From Rhizobacter sp. AJA081-3 (lineage in GTDB: Bacteria; Pseudomonadota; Gammaproteobacteria; Burkholderiales; Burkholderiaceae_C), in the NCBI RefSeq assembly GCF_017795745.1, contig NZ_CP059067.1, forward strand, positions 3,782,001 through 3,846,000: a DNA stretch of 64,000 nt, written 5' to 3'. The translations under genes and the position numbers were made by a program. The notes beneath the pieces were generated by a model. That model did not search any database. It saw only the letters and a program-made list of their open reading frames with translations, and was not told the origin of the DNA. This document shows, in pieces, positions 18,861-26,713 of the stretch. Every line of letters starts with the position of its first letter. The first letter of the stretch is position 1.

Positions 18861-19396
18861 GCGCGCACCTCGTCGGCCGAGGCCACCGGCTCGTCGGCGA
18901 AGCGCCCGGCGCGCTGCTGCTCGAGCACCGCGCAGACCGCGTCGACGATCGCGTGGTAGCCGGTGCAGCGGCAGTAGTTGCCGCTCATCCACTCGCGCAC
19001 CTGGGTGCGGTCGGCGTCAGGCTTTTGCTCGACGAGTTCGAGCGCCGCCATCAGCATGCCCGGCGTGCAGTAGCCGCATTGCAGCGCGTTGTGCTCGACG
19101 AAGGCGTCCTGCAGCGCCTTGAGTCGCTTGCTTGGCGTCGATGTCTCGACGGTGTCGACGCGGTGGCCGTCGGCCTGCGCCGCCAGCACCAGGCAGCCGC
19201 GCACGATCTGGCCATCGAGCCGCACCGTGCAGGCGCCACACACGCCGTGTTCGCAGCCCAGGTGCGAGCCCTTCATGCCGCAGTCCTCGCGCAGGAAATC
19301 GATCAGGTGCTTGCGGCACTCGACCTCGCGCACGATCGGCGTGCCGTTGACCTCGACGCGCACGCGCCGCTTGGGGGAATCAGTCGGGGTGTTCAT
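18857..19396 (-). CDS. xanthine dehydrogenase-family [2Fe-2S] small subunit
   Basis: 179 residues. Two [2Fe-2S] clusters are ligated by Cys48/53/56/68 (plant-ferredoxin-type domain, CEHGVCGAC) and Cys107/110/142/144 (helical domain, QCGYC...YCRC). It passes electrons from the molybdenum site to the FAD subunit. ATG 19396 was chosen: GAGGGG lies 6 bases upstream, the length fits the family, and the start overlaps the stop of a tiny upstream ORF. It also overlaps the large-subunit start. A longer in-frame extension to 19483 is Arg/Pro-rich and belongs to the repeat-like spacer, not to the protein. Confidence 0.93.
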   Translation of the reverse strand: MNTPTDSPKRRVRVEVNGTPIVREVECRKHLIDFLREDCGMKGSHLGCEHGVCGACTVRLDGQIVRGCLVLAAQADGHRVDTVETSTPSKRLKALQDAFVEHNALQCGYCTPGMLMAALELVEQKPDADRTQVREWMSGNYCRCTGYHAIVDAVCAVLEQQRAGRFADEPVASADEVRA

Positions 19397-19506
19397 GACT
19401 GCCCCTCGTCCGCGGCGTACCGCGGCCGGTCCCCCGAGGGGACGCGGGCCGGCTTGGGAGCGGCCCGGCGCTCGGCCCGCCACTTCGACGCTGTCTGATG
19501 GTTCAT
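19393..19506 (-). CDS. possible 37-aa leader or coupling ORF between FAD and FeS subunit genes
   Basis: A short frame begins with an ATG at 19506 that overlaps the FAD-subunit TGA (ATGA). It ends in a TGA at 19393-19395 that overlaps the FeS-subunit ATG (again ATGA). The 37 residues start MNHQTASKWRAERR and are Arg/Ala/Pro-rich, with no resemblance to any family I know. Overlap at both ends would let ribosomes pass through a spacer that is otherwise too long for coupling. Most of it is hairpin-rich DNA that may simply be an inserted repeat, so the peptide itself may have no function. Confidence 0.35.
   Translation of the reverse strand: MNHQTASKWRAERRAAPKPARVPSGDRPRYAADEGQS
19410..19466. repeat. 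hairpin-rich GC element between hydroxylase subunit genes
   Basis: Three adjacent inverted repeats occur within 57 bp: CCGCGG/CCGCGG (19410-19415, 19420-19425), GTCCCC/GGGGAC with a 3-base loop (19429-19443), and GGGCCG/CGGCCC (19446-19451, 19461-19466). This is the look of a dispersed REP-like intergenic element of high-GC betaproteobacteria. No second copy was seen in this window, so the classification is inferential. Confidence 0.5.
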
Positions 19507-20366
19507 GACTTCTCCTTGATCAGCTGCGCGACCGCGCGGCGCATCAGCGTGGCGGCGAGCTGTTTCTTGGCAGCGGCCGAATGGGTCAGGTCGTCGAAGG
19601 GGTCGAGTTCGGCGCGCAGTGCGGCATCGACCTGCGCAAGGCGCGCGTCGTCGATGGCACCACCTTGCAGCGCGGCCTCGGCAGAACGCGCACGGATCGG
19701 CCGGTCGCCCAGGCTGAGGAAGGCCAGGCGCACGTCACGCAGCGTGCTGCCGGAAACCTTCGCCCGCGCCGCGAGGCCCGCCACCGCGTAGTCGCCCTGG
19801 CGCCGCGAGAGCTCGCTGAAGGCCTGCCGTTCGCCCTCGCCGATCAGCGGGACCTCGCAGGCCATGAGCAGATCGCCCGGATGCATCGCGGTGGTATACA
19901 GACCCTGGAAGAAGTCGGCCGCCGCGACGCGGCGCTCGCCCTTCGCGCTGGCGATCACCAGCGTCGCATCCAGCGCCAGCACACAGGCGGGCCACTCGGC
20001 GGCCGGGTCGGCATAGGCGAGTGCACCGCCGAAGGTGCCCAGATTGCGGATCGCGCGGTGCGCGATGTGCGGCGCGGCCTGCGCGAGCAGCGGCGCGTGG
20101 CGCGCCACCAGCGGCGAGCTCTCGACCTCGCTGTGGCGGGTCAGCGCGCCGACGCGCAGCATGCCACCCTGCACCGCAATGCCGCGCCAGGCGTCGAAGC
20201 CGGCGATGTCGACCAGCAGCGCCGGCTGCGACAGCCGCATGTTCAGCGTGGCCAGCAGCGTCTGCCCACCGGCGATCACGCGCGCATCGTCGCCATGCTT
20301 CGCCAGCAGCTCGAAGGCGTGCTGCGGCGAATCGGCGCGGATGTAGTCGAAGGCCGGGGATTTCAT
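19503..20366 (-). CDS. xanthine dehydrogenase-family FAD-binding medium subunit
   Basis: 287 residues, usual size for CoxM/CutM-type subunits. The N-terminal FAD-binding region includes ARVIAGGQTLLATLNMRL (variant of the AGGTSL motif) and the second FAD loop RNLGTFGGALAYADPAAEWP (TIGG-like). A CO-dehydrogenase-flavoprotein-type C-terminal domain follows. It hands electrons from the FeS subunit to the final acceptor. It is the first gene of the leftward operon. Its start is 98 bp from the divergent TetR gene, across two matching operator-like palindromes. Confidence 0.92.
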   Translation of the reverse strand: MKSPAFDYIRADSPQHAFELLAKHGDDARVIAGGQTLLATLNMRLSQPALLVDIAGFDAWRGIAVQGGMLRVGALTRHSEVESSPLVARHAPLLAQAAPHIAHRAIRNLGTFGGALAYADPAAEWPACVLALDATLVIASAKGERRVAAADFFQGLYTTAMHPGDLLMACEVPLIGEGERQAFSELSRRQGDYAVAGLAARAKVSGSTLRDVRLAFLSLGDRPIRARSAEAALQGGAIDDARLAQVDAALRAELDPFDDLTHSAAAKKQLAATLMRRAVAQLIKEKS

Positions 20367-20426
20367 GGGCTGCGCTTCCGGGGGCTCGATGAAAGCCCCG
20401 CTAGGGTTTGTCGGGATTGGGGCCTG

Positions 20427-20442
20427 TTGACCAAGCGTTCAA
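20427..20442. promoter_or_regulatory. candidate TetR operator 1
   Basis: TTGACCAAGCGTTCAA: TTGA and TCAA arms separated by 8 bases. The wider match is GTTGA...TCAAC. It lies in the divergent region between the hydroxylase operon and the tetR gene and shares arm sequence and spacing with a second site exactly 30 bp downstream. Confidence 0.55.
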
Positions 20443-20456
20443 CAATTTCAGCAGAG

Positions 20457-20472
20457 TTGACCAGATGATCAA
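20457..20472. promoter_or_regulatory. candidate TetR operator 2, overlapping the tetR start codon
   Basis: TTGACCAGATGATCAA: same TTGACCA half and same 8-base spacing to TCAA as the site at 20427. Centre-to-centre distance is 30 bp (about three helical turns). It covers the ATG of the TetR gene at 20465, so binding here would block that gene directly (autorepression). Confidence 0.55.
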
Positions 20473-21148
20473 TACCGCAGAAACCCGCAAACCGGCCGCG
20501 CCGCCACGGCGCCGGCTGGAGGCGCGCGAGCGCGAGCAGCAGATCGTCGACGGCGCCACCGACTTCTTCGCGCGGCGCGGCCTCGACGCCCAGATGCGCG
20601 AGCTCGCCGCCGAGTTGGGCATCGCCCACACGCTGCTGTACCACTACTTCCCGACCAAGCGCTCGCTGATCGAGCGCGTCTACGAAGAGACCATCGCCGG
20701 CCGCTGGGATCCGCGCTGGGAAACCCTGCTCGACGACGCGGCCATTGGCGTCGAAGACAAGTTCATCGCCTTCTACCGCGAGTACCTGCCGGCCATCCTC
20801 ACGCCGGAGTGGCTGCGCACGCTGGTGCACTCGGGCCTCTCCGACGGTCTCATCCCGACGCGCTATTTCGCGCTGGTGCGCGAGAAGCTGTTCCCGCGGC
20901 TGATCCGCGAATCCCGCCGCCACGCCGGCAGCCGATCGCGTGCCAAGCCCACGCCGCGCGAGGAGTCGGCGCTGATGGGCCTGCACGGCGCGCTGATCTA
21001 CCAGCTCGGCATCTGGCCGCTGATCTACCAGCAGCACTTCAGCGGCGAGGGCGAGCCGGCACTGATCGACACCTTCATCCGCGACCGCATCCGCGGCTAC
21101 CTCGCGCAGGTGCACGAGTTCGTGCCCACCGCGCGTGCAGGCCGCTGA
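20465..21148 (+). CDS. TetR-family transcriptional regulator
   Basis: 227 residues from ATG 20465. The N-terminal helix-turn-helix (about residues 22-68: REQQIVDGATDFFARRG...MRELAAELGIAHTLLYHYFPTKRSLIERVYE) is typical of TetR. The variable C-terminal part would bind a small ligand. It is divergent from the molybdenum hydroxylase operon and directly upstream of the VOC-monooxygenase-transporter genes, so it is the obvious local regulator. An earlier in-frame start at 20408 is disfavoured because it would run through operator 1. The inducer is unknown, presumably the imported aromatic or an intermediate. Confidence 0.9.
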   Translation: MINTAETRKPAAPPRRRLEAREREQQIVDGATDFFARRGLDAQMRELAAELGIAHTLLYHYFPTKRSLIERVYEETIAGRWDPRWETLLDDAAIGVEDKFIAFYREYLPAILTPEWLRTLVHSGLSDGLIPTRYFALVREKLFPRLIRESRRHAGSRSRAKPTPREESALMGLHGALIYQLGIWPLIYQQHFSGEGEPALIDTFIRDRIRGYLAQVHEFVPTARAGR

Positions 21149-21166
21149 ACCGACAGGAGACGAGCC

Positions 21167-21613
21167 ATGGCGATGTCGCTGAACCACTTCTCGATCCGCA
21201 GCCTCGACCTCGACGCCTGCGAGCGCTTCTACTGCGGCCTGCTCGGCCTGACCAAGGGACCGCGCCCGCCCTTCCCCTTCCCCGGGCTGTGGCTGTATGC
21301 CGGCGACACCGGCGAGTGGGCCAACGCGGTGATCCACATCATCGGCATCGACCGCAACGACCCGGAAGGGCTGAAGCGCTACCTCGGCGACCGCGACGAG
21401 AGCAGCCTGCACGGCACCGGCGCGGTCGATCACGTGGCCTTCTTCACCACCGGCCTGGCGCAGATGCTGGCCACGCTGCGCGAACACGGCGTCGAGGGCC
21501 GCGAGCGCACCGTGCCGCTGCTCGGGCTACACCAGGTGTTCGTCGACGACCCCAACGGCGTGGTCGTCGAACTCAACTTCCCGGCCCACGAGAAGACGGC
21601 GATGGCCGCCTGA
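21167..21613 (+). CDS. VOC-family ring-cleavage/glyoxalase-like protein
   Basis: 148 residues from ATG 21167, with AGGAG about 9 bases upstream. One bidomain VOC module: LNHFSIRSLDLDACERFYCGLLGL at the N-terminus and GAVDHVAFFTTG then VFVDDPNGVVVELNF at the C-terminus. His7, His108 and the final Glu are the positions used for a divalent metal in glyoxalases and extradiol dioxygenases. It is too short for a classical two-module extradiol dioxygenase. Its place between tetR and a flavin monooxygenase suggests a catabolic isomerase, lyase or dioxygenase step. Confidence 0.85.
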   Translation: MAMSLNHFSIRSLDLDACERFYCGLLGLTKGPRPPFPFPGLWLYAGDTGEWANAVIHIIGIDRNDPEGLKRYLGDRDESSLHGTGAVDHVAFFTTGLAQMLATLREHGVEGRERTVPLLGLHQVFVDDPNGVVVELNFPAHEKTAMAA

Positions 21614-21620
21614 CCCCGAC

Positions 21621-22841
21621 ATGGCCCGCATCCTGATCAGCGGCGGATCGCTCGGCGGCCTGATGGCCGCCAACATCCTGCTGCGTGCGGGCCACGACGT
21701 GCTCGTGCTCGAGCGCTCGGCCCGCTCGCTCGAAGGCCGCGGTGCCGGCATCGTCACGCACGAGAACCTGCGCGCGGCGCTGCGCCAGTGCGGCGCGGTG
21801 GTCGACCACACGCTGGGCGTGCCGGTCGAGTCGCGCGTGGTGCTCGATGCGCGCGGGCAGGCCGAGTGCCGCTGGGTGCACCCGCAGGTGCTGACCTCCT
21901 GGGGGCGCCTGTACTCGCTGCTGCGCGCCGCGCTGCCGGCCGAGCGCTACCGGCTCGGCGCCCAGGTGGCCGGCGTCGAGCAGAACGAGGCCGGCGTGGC
22001 AGTGCGCCTGGCCAGCGGCGAGATGGTGTCGGGCGAGCTGCTGATCGCCTGCGACGGCATCCGCTCCGGCGTGCGCGCGCAGTTCGCGCCCAAGGTGCTG
22101 CCGCTGTACGCCAACTACATCGCCTGGCGCGGCGTGTGCGACGAGGCCAGCCTGTCGCGCCACGCCCGCGACACGCTGTTCGGCCACTTCGGCTTCGGCC
22201 TGCCCGACGGCGAGCAGATGATCGGCTACCCGGTGGCCGGCGCCGACGACAGCATCGAGCCGGGCCAGCGGCGCTGGAATTTCGTCTGGTACCGCCCCGC
22301 CGCGCCCGGCGCCGAGCTGGCCGCGCTGATGAGCGACGGCGACGGCGTGCACCACCCTGAAGGCATCGCGCCGCAGCAGGTGTCGTGGCGACATGTCGCG
22401 GCGATGCGGCAGGCCGCGCGCGACAAGCTCGCACCGCAGTTCGCCGAGATCGCCGAGAAGACGGCCGTGCCCTTCCTGCAGCCGATCTACGACTTCATTT
22501 CCGACGAGCTGGCCTTCGGCCGCGTCGCGCTGCTCGGCGACGCCGCCTTCGTGGCGCGCCCGCACGTGGGCATGGGCGTGGCCAAGGCCGGCGACGACGC
22601 GGTGGTGCTCGCCGCCTGCATCGCCGAGCTCGGCGCCACGCCGCAGGCGCTGCGCCGCTACGCCGCGATGCGCCAGCCGGTGTGCGCGTCGGTGGTGCAG
22701 CGCGCGCGGCGGCTGGGCGCCTACATCGAGGCGCGCCAGCGCGGCGCCAGCGCACTGCGCAGCCCCATCGAGGTGATGCATCAGACCGCCATCGACCCGA
22801 GCCTGTTCGGCAACGAGAACCCCGCGACGCAGGCCGCCTGA
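21621..22841 (+). CDS. FAD-dependent aromatic monooxygenase (2,6-dihydroxypyridine hydroxylase-like)
   Basis: 406 residues, class A flavoprotein hydroxylase. The N-terminal dinucleotide site is ISGGSLGGLMAANILLRAGHDVLVLER, and the second FAD motif GRVALLGDAAFVARPHVGMGVAKAGDDA has the GD plus P-H-x-G-M-G pattern. It has the length and N-terminal look of 2,6-dihydroxypyridine 3-hydroxylase and related enzymes. That similarity is recalled, not computed, so the substrate is tentative. It lies 7 bp after the VOC gene and 34 bp before the Liv binding protein, in one operon. It would use NAD(P)H and O2 to hydroxylate the product of the molybdenum hydroxylase. Confidence 0.85.
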   Translation: MARILISGGSLGGLMAANILLRAGHDVLVLERSARSLEGRGAGIVTHENLRAALRQCGAVVDHTLGVPVESRVVLDARGQAECRWVHPQVLTSWGRLYSLLRAALPAERYRLGAQVAGVEQNEAGVAVRLASGEMVSGELLIACDGIRSGVRAQFAPKVLPLYANYIAWRGVCDEASLSRHARDTLFGHFGFGLPDGEQMIGYPVAGADDSIEPGQRRWNFVWYRPAAPGAELAALMSDGDGVHHPEGIAPQQVSWRHVAAMRQAARDKLAPQFAEIAEKTAVPFLQPIYDFISDELAFGRVALLGDAAFVARPHVGMGVAKAGDDAVVLAACIAELGATPQALRRYAAMRQPVCASVVQRARRLGAYIEARQRGASALRSPIEVMHQTAIDPSLFGNENPATQAA

Positions 22842-22875
22842 AGCCTGCCACTCAACACAGCCAGGAGACATCGAC

Positions 22876-24117
22876 ATGAGCCACACCCCCGCCAACCTGC
22901 GCCGCCGCCGCATCGTCATGGCCGGCACCGCCGTGGCCGCGGCCCCGGCCCTGTTCAACATCGCCCGCGCCCAGGGCGCCGCGATCAAGATCGGCTTCCC
23001 GGTGCCGCTGACTGGCGCCTTCTCGGCCGAGGCGCAGGACCAGGTGCGCGCCGCCGAGCTGGCGGTGAAGGAATGGAACGCCGCCGGCGGCCACAAGGGC
23101 CAGATGGCCGAACTGCTGGTGCGCGACGACAAGCTCAACCCCGGCGAGGCGGCCACGCGCACGCTGGAGCTGATCGAGAAGGACAAGGTCAACTTCGTCG
23201 TCGGCTCGCTGTCGGCGGCCACGCAGCTGTCCATCAACGCGGTGACCAAGGAGCGCAAGGTGCTGTTCAACAGCATCAGCCAGAGCGACACCATCAACGA
23301 GGCGAAGGACTGGAGCCTGTACACCTTCCACGAGGCGCTGAACCCGCACCTCACCGCCGGCGCAGTAGGCCGCTACGCCTTCCCGAAGTTCGGCAAGAAG
23401 GTGGTCTACCTGACCGCCGACTACGCCTACGGCCACGAGATGGTGCGCGGCTTCCAGCGCGCCGGCGCAGGCCTGGGCGTGCAGACGCTGGCCGACATCC
23501 GCCACCCGCTGGGCGCCGCCGACTACTCGGCCTTCCTGCCGCGCATCCAGGCGCTCAAGCCCGACATCCTCGTGCTGTGCAACTTCGGCCGAGACCTCGT
23601 CAACAGCGCCAAGCAGGCCACCGACTTCGGCCTCAAGCAGGGCACGAAGATCATCGCGCCGGTGCTGCTGTACACCTCGCGCCAGGCCGGCGGCGCCGAT
23701 GCCTTCGAAGGCATCCTCGGCGGCACCTCGTACTACTGGGGCATGGAAGACAAGATCCCCAGCGCGAAGAAGTTCAACGACGCCTTCCGCAAGGCCTACG
23801 GCGGCGCGGTGCCGTCGGACTACGGCGCGCTGGGCTACGCCGGCATCCGCAGCGTGCTGCAGGCGGTGAAGGACGCCGATGCGACCGACTCCACGCGCGT
23901 GTCGATCGCGCTGCGCCAGCTCAAGTACGACTGGTACAAGGGCCCGCAGTCCTATCGCAAGTGCGATCACCAGTCGGTGCAGTCGGTGGTCATCGTCGAG
24001 AGCAAGAGCAAGAACATGAAGGACAAGAACGACGTGTTCAACGTGCTCGCCATCGAGGCCGCGGACGAGAAGAACCTGCGCACCTGCGAGGAGATGGGGC
24101 ACAAGGTCACCACCTGA
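22876..24117 (+). CDS. Liv-type ABC transporter periplasmic substrate-binding protein
   Basis: 413 residues. A Tat-like signal peptide (RRRRIVMAG followed by a hydrophobic stretch ending near ARAQ, residue 33) precedes a type I periplasmic binding fold. Markers are IKIGFPVPLTGAFSAEAQDQVRAAELAVKEWNAAGG, VGSLSAATQLSINAV and DYAYGHEMVRGFQRAG. The family binds branched-chain amino acids, amides or aromatic acids. In this context an aromatic or heteroaromatic compound is the best guess. It is directly followed by the permease and ATPase genes. Confidence 0.9.
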   Translation: MSHTPANLRRRRIVMAGTAVAAAPALFNIARAQGAAIKIGFPVPLTGAFSAEAQDQVRAAELAVKEWNAAGGHKGQMAELLVRDDKLNPGEAATRTLELIEKDKVNFVVGSLSAATQLSINAVTKERKVLFNSISQSDTINEAKDWSLYTFHEALNPHLTAGAVGRYAFPKFGKKVVYLTADYAYGHEMVRGFQRAGAGLGVQTLADIRHPLGAADYSAFLPRIQALKPDILVLCNFGRDLVNSAKQATDFGLKQGTKIIAPVLLYTSRQAGGADAFEGILGGTSYYWGMEDKIPSAKKFNDAFRKAYGGAVPSDYGALGYAGIRSVLQAVKDADATDSTRVSIALRQLKYDWYKGPQSYRKCDHQSVQSVVIVESKSKNMKDKNDVFNVLAIEAADEKNLRTCEEMGHKVTT

Positions 24118-24140
24118 AATGAAGCCCCCACGGGACTGAC

Positions 24141-25022
24141 ATGGAGATCACGCCCTCGCTGCTCGCGCTGCAGCTGGTCACCGGCATCGCGCTGGGCGCG
24201 GTGTACGCGCTGCTGGCGATCGGCTTGAGCCTGATCTTCGGCATGCTCACCGTGGTGAACTTCGCCCATGGCGCGTTCTTCATGGTGGGCGCCTTCATCG
24301 GCCTGTACTTCATGGGCCTGACCGGCAACTTCTGGTTCAGCCTGGTGCTCACGCCGCTGGTGGTGGGCGTGCTCGGCCTGGTCACCGAGCGCTTTCTGGT
24401 GCGGCCGCTGTACGGCCGCGGCATCGACTACCCGCTGCTGCTGACCTTTGGCCTGAGCTGGGTGCTGATCGAGGCGATGCGGGTGATGTTCGGCATCGAG
24501 GGCATCCCCTCGTCGACGCCGCCGGAGCTGCGCGGTGCGGTTGACCTGGGCATCGGCTTCTTCCCGAAGTACCGCCTCTTCCTGATCTTCGCAACCGCGG
24601 TGGTGGTGCTGGCGCTGTGGCTGTTCCTCGAGAAGACGCGTTACGGCCTGATCGTGCGTGCCGGCTCGCGCGACGGCGAGATCTGCAAGGTGCTGGGCAT
24701 CGACATCGCGCGCGTCTGGCTGGTCGTCTTCGGCATCGGCACGGCGATCGCCGGGCTGTCCGGCGTGCTGGCCGCGCCCACGCGTGCCGTCAACCCGGAG
24801 ATGGGCATCCACGTGCTGGCCGAGAGCTTCGTCGTCACCGTGGTCGGCGGCATGGGCTCGCTGCCCGGCGCGGTGCTGGCCGGGCTGCTGGTGGGCATCG
24901 TGTTCTCGCTCACCTCGCTGTTCGCACCCGACCTCGCCGAGCTGTCGATCTTCGTGCTGATGGCGGTGGTGCTGCTGCTGCGCCCGCAGGGCTTCTTCGG
25001 CAAGGCGGGGTTGATGTCGTGA
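24141..25022 (+). CDS. Liv-type ABC transporter permease (LivH-like)
   Basis: 293 residues with about eight hydrophobic helices. LivH family signature: ALQLVTGIALGAVYALLAIGLSLIFGMLTVVNFAHGAFFMVGAF, and VVGGMGSLPGAVLAGLLVGIV near the C-terminus. It forms one half of the inner-membrane channel. The stop overlaps the GTG start of the livM-like gene (GTGA), so the two permeases are translationally coupled. Confidence 0.93.
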   Translation: MEITPSLLALQLVTGIALGAVYALLAIGLSLIFGMLTVVNFAHGAFFMVGAFIGLYFMGLTGNFWFSLVLTPLVVGVLGLVTERFLVRPLYGRGIDYPLLLTFGLSWVLIEAMRVMFGIEGIPSSTPPELRGAVDLGIGFFPKYRLFLIFATAVVVLALWLFLEKTRYGLIVRAGSRDGEICKVLGIDIARVWLVVFGIGTAIAGLSGVLAAPTRAVNPEMGIHVLAESFVVTVVGGMGSLPGAVLAGLLVGIVFSLTSLFAPDLAELSIFVLMAVVLLLRPQGFFGKAGLMS

Positions 25023-25969
25023 GGGACGCGTTCGAGTTCGTGCGCCGGCACCGCGTGGCAGCGGTGATCGCCTTCCTGATGGTCTTCCCGCTGCTGATGC
25101 CCTACCACGCGCTGGCCATCAACATCCTGCTGTTCGGTCTGTTCGCGGTGGGCTTCAACCTGCTGTTCGGCTACACCGGGCTGCTCTCGTTCGGCCACGC
25201 GGCCTTTCTCGGCGTGGGCAGCTACCTCACCGGCATCGCCATGGTGCACGGCGGCTGGCCCTGGTGGGCGGCGGTGGTGCTGGGCGTGGTCTGCGCCGGC
25301 GTGGCCGGCCTGGTGATCGGCTTCCTGGCCATCCGCACGCGCGGCATCTACTTTTCGATGGTGACGCTGGCACTCGGGCAGATCGTCTACTACGCCTTCT
25401 ACAAGGCCGAGCGCTGGACGGGCGGCGAGAACGGCCTGCGCGGCATCCAGGTGCCGGCGGTGGAGATCGGCAGCCTCAGGCTCGACTTCCTCAACCCGGT
25501 CACCAAGTACTACGTGATCCTCGCCTTCGTGGCGCTGGCGCTGTGGTTCGTCTCGCGCGTGCTCGCCTCGCCCTTCGGCGCGGTGATCGAGGCGGTGCGC
25601 GAGAACGACCGCCGCGCCGCCGCCTGCGGCTACGACGTGGCGCGCACCAAGCTGCTCGTCTTCGTGCTCTCGGCGCTGATCTGCGGGCTGGCCGGCGCGC
25701 TGCGCGCACTGCACCTGTCGATCGTGCCGATCGACTCGCTGCACTACCTGCTGTCGGGCCAGGCGGTGATGATGTGCCTGCTCGGCGGCATGGGCACCTT
25801 CTTCGGACCCTTCGTCGGCGCCGGCGTGTTCCTCACGCTGGAAGACGTGGTGACGGTGTTCACCAAGCACTGGATGGCCGTGGTCGGCGGCGTGTTCATG
25901 TTCTTCGTGCTGTTCTTCCCCTCGGGAATCTGGGGCACGGTGATCAAGCGACTGGAGCGGGTGCGATGA
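25019..25969 (+). CDS. Liv-type ABC transporter permease (LivM-like)
   Basis: 316 residues from GTG 25019, chosen because it overlaps the previous stop and gives a family-length protein. Nine or so membrane helices. Typical LivM phrases are NILLFGLFAVGFNLLFGYTGLLSFGHAAFLGVGSY, IRTRGIYFSMVTLALGQIVYY and VMMCLLGGMGTFFGPFVGAG. It is the second channel half and ends in an ATGA overlap with the ATPase gene. Confidence 0.93.
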   Translation: MRDAFEFVRRHRVAAVIAFLMVFPLLMPYHALAINILLFGLFAVGFNLLFGYTGLLSFGHAAFLGVGSYLTGIAMVHGGWPWWAAVVLGVVCAGVAGLVIGFLAIRTRGIYFSMVTLALGQIVYYAFYKAERWTGGENGLRGIQVPAVEIGSLRLDFLNPVTKYYVILAFVALALWFVSRVLASPFGAVIEAVRENDRRAAACGYDVARTKLLVFVLSALICGLAGALRALHLSIVPIDSLHYLLSGQAVMMCLLGGMGTFFGPFVGAGVFLTLEDVVTVFTKHWMAVVGGVFMFFVLFFPSGIWGTVIKRLERVR

Positions 25970-26712
25970 GTTCCGTGCCCATTCTCGAGGTCGAAGGCAT
26001 CAGCATGCGCTTCGGCAAGTTCGTGGCGCTCAACAAGGTCTCGACGAAGTTCGAGGCCGGCAAGCTCAGCGCCATCATCGGCCCCAACGGTGCGGGCAAG
26101 AGCACCTTCTTCAACGTCGTCAGCGGCGCCTTCCCGCCTTCGGCCGGCACGCTGAAGTTCCAGGGCCGCGACATCACCGGCCTGGCGCAGCACGAGTTCG
26201 CACGGATCGGCATCGCCAAAAGCTTCCAGATCACCACCGTGTTCAAGCAGCTCAGCGCCCACGAAAACGTGCGCGTGGCGGCGCAGATGCGCTCGGCGCG
26301 CTACCAGTTGCTGACGCCGCGCGCGAAGCTGACGGCGCTGAGCGACCGCGCGCACGAACTGCTCGCGCGCGTGGGCCTGGCCTCGCTGCACGACCGCACG
26401 GCCGCCGACCTGGCCCACGGCCAGCAGCGCGCGCTCGAGGTGGCGATGGCGCTGGCCAGCGAGCCCACGCTGCTGCTGATGGACGAGCCCACCGCCGGCA
26501 TGTCGCCGGAAGAGACCAAGGTGATGATGGACCTCATCGTGCAGCTGGCCGCGGAGCGTTCGGTGATCATCGTCGAGCACAAGATGAAGCTGGTGATGGG
26601 CATCTGCGAGCGGCTGCTGGTGCTGCACCACGGCGAGTTCCTCGCCGAGGGCACGCCCGACGAGATCCGTGCCAACACCGAAGTGCGGCGCGTTTACCTG
26701 GGGCAGAGCTGA
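25966..26712 (+). CDS. Liv-type ABC transporter ATP-binding protein (LivG-like)
   Basis: 248 residues. Walker A GPNGAGKS at residues 39-46, Q-loop at FQITTVF, a signature reading LAHGQQRALEVAMAL in place of LSGGQ, Walker B LLLMDEPTAGMSP, and switch His in IIVEHKMKLVM. The LAHG signature is normal for the LivG branch. It energises transport through the two permeases. Start overlaps the livM stop; the livF-like gene begins 1 bp after its stop. Confidence 0.94.
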   Translation: MSSVPILEVEGISMRFGKFVALNKVSTKFEAGKLSAIIGPNGAGKSTFFNVVSGAFPPSAGTLKFQGRDITGLAQHEFARIGIAKSFQITTVFKQLSAHENVRVAAQMRSARYQLLTPRAKLTALSDRAHELLARVGLASLHDRTAADLAHGQQRALEVAMALASEPTLLLMDEPTAGMSPEETKVMMDLIVQLAAERSVIIVEHKMKLVMGICERLLVLHHGEFLAEGTPDEIRANTEVRRVYLGQS

Positions 26713-26713
26713 T

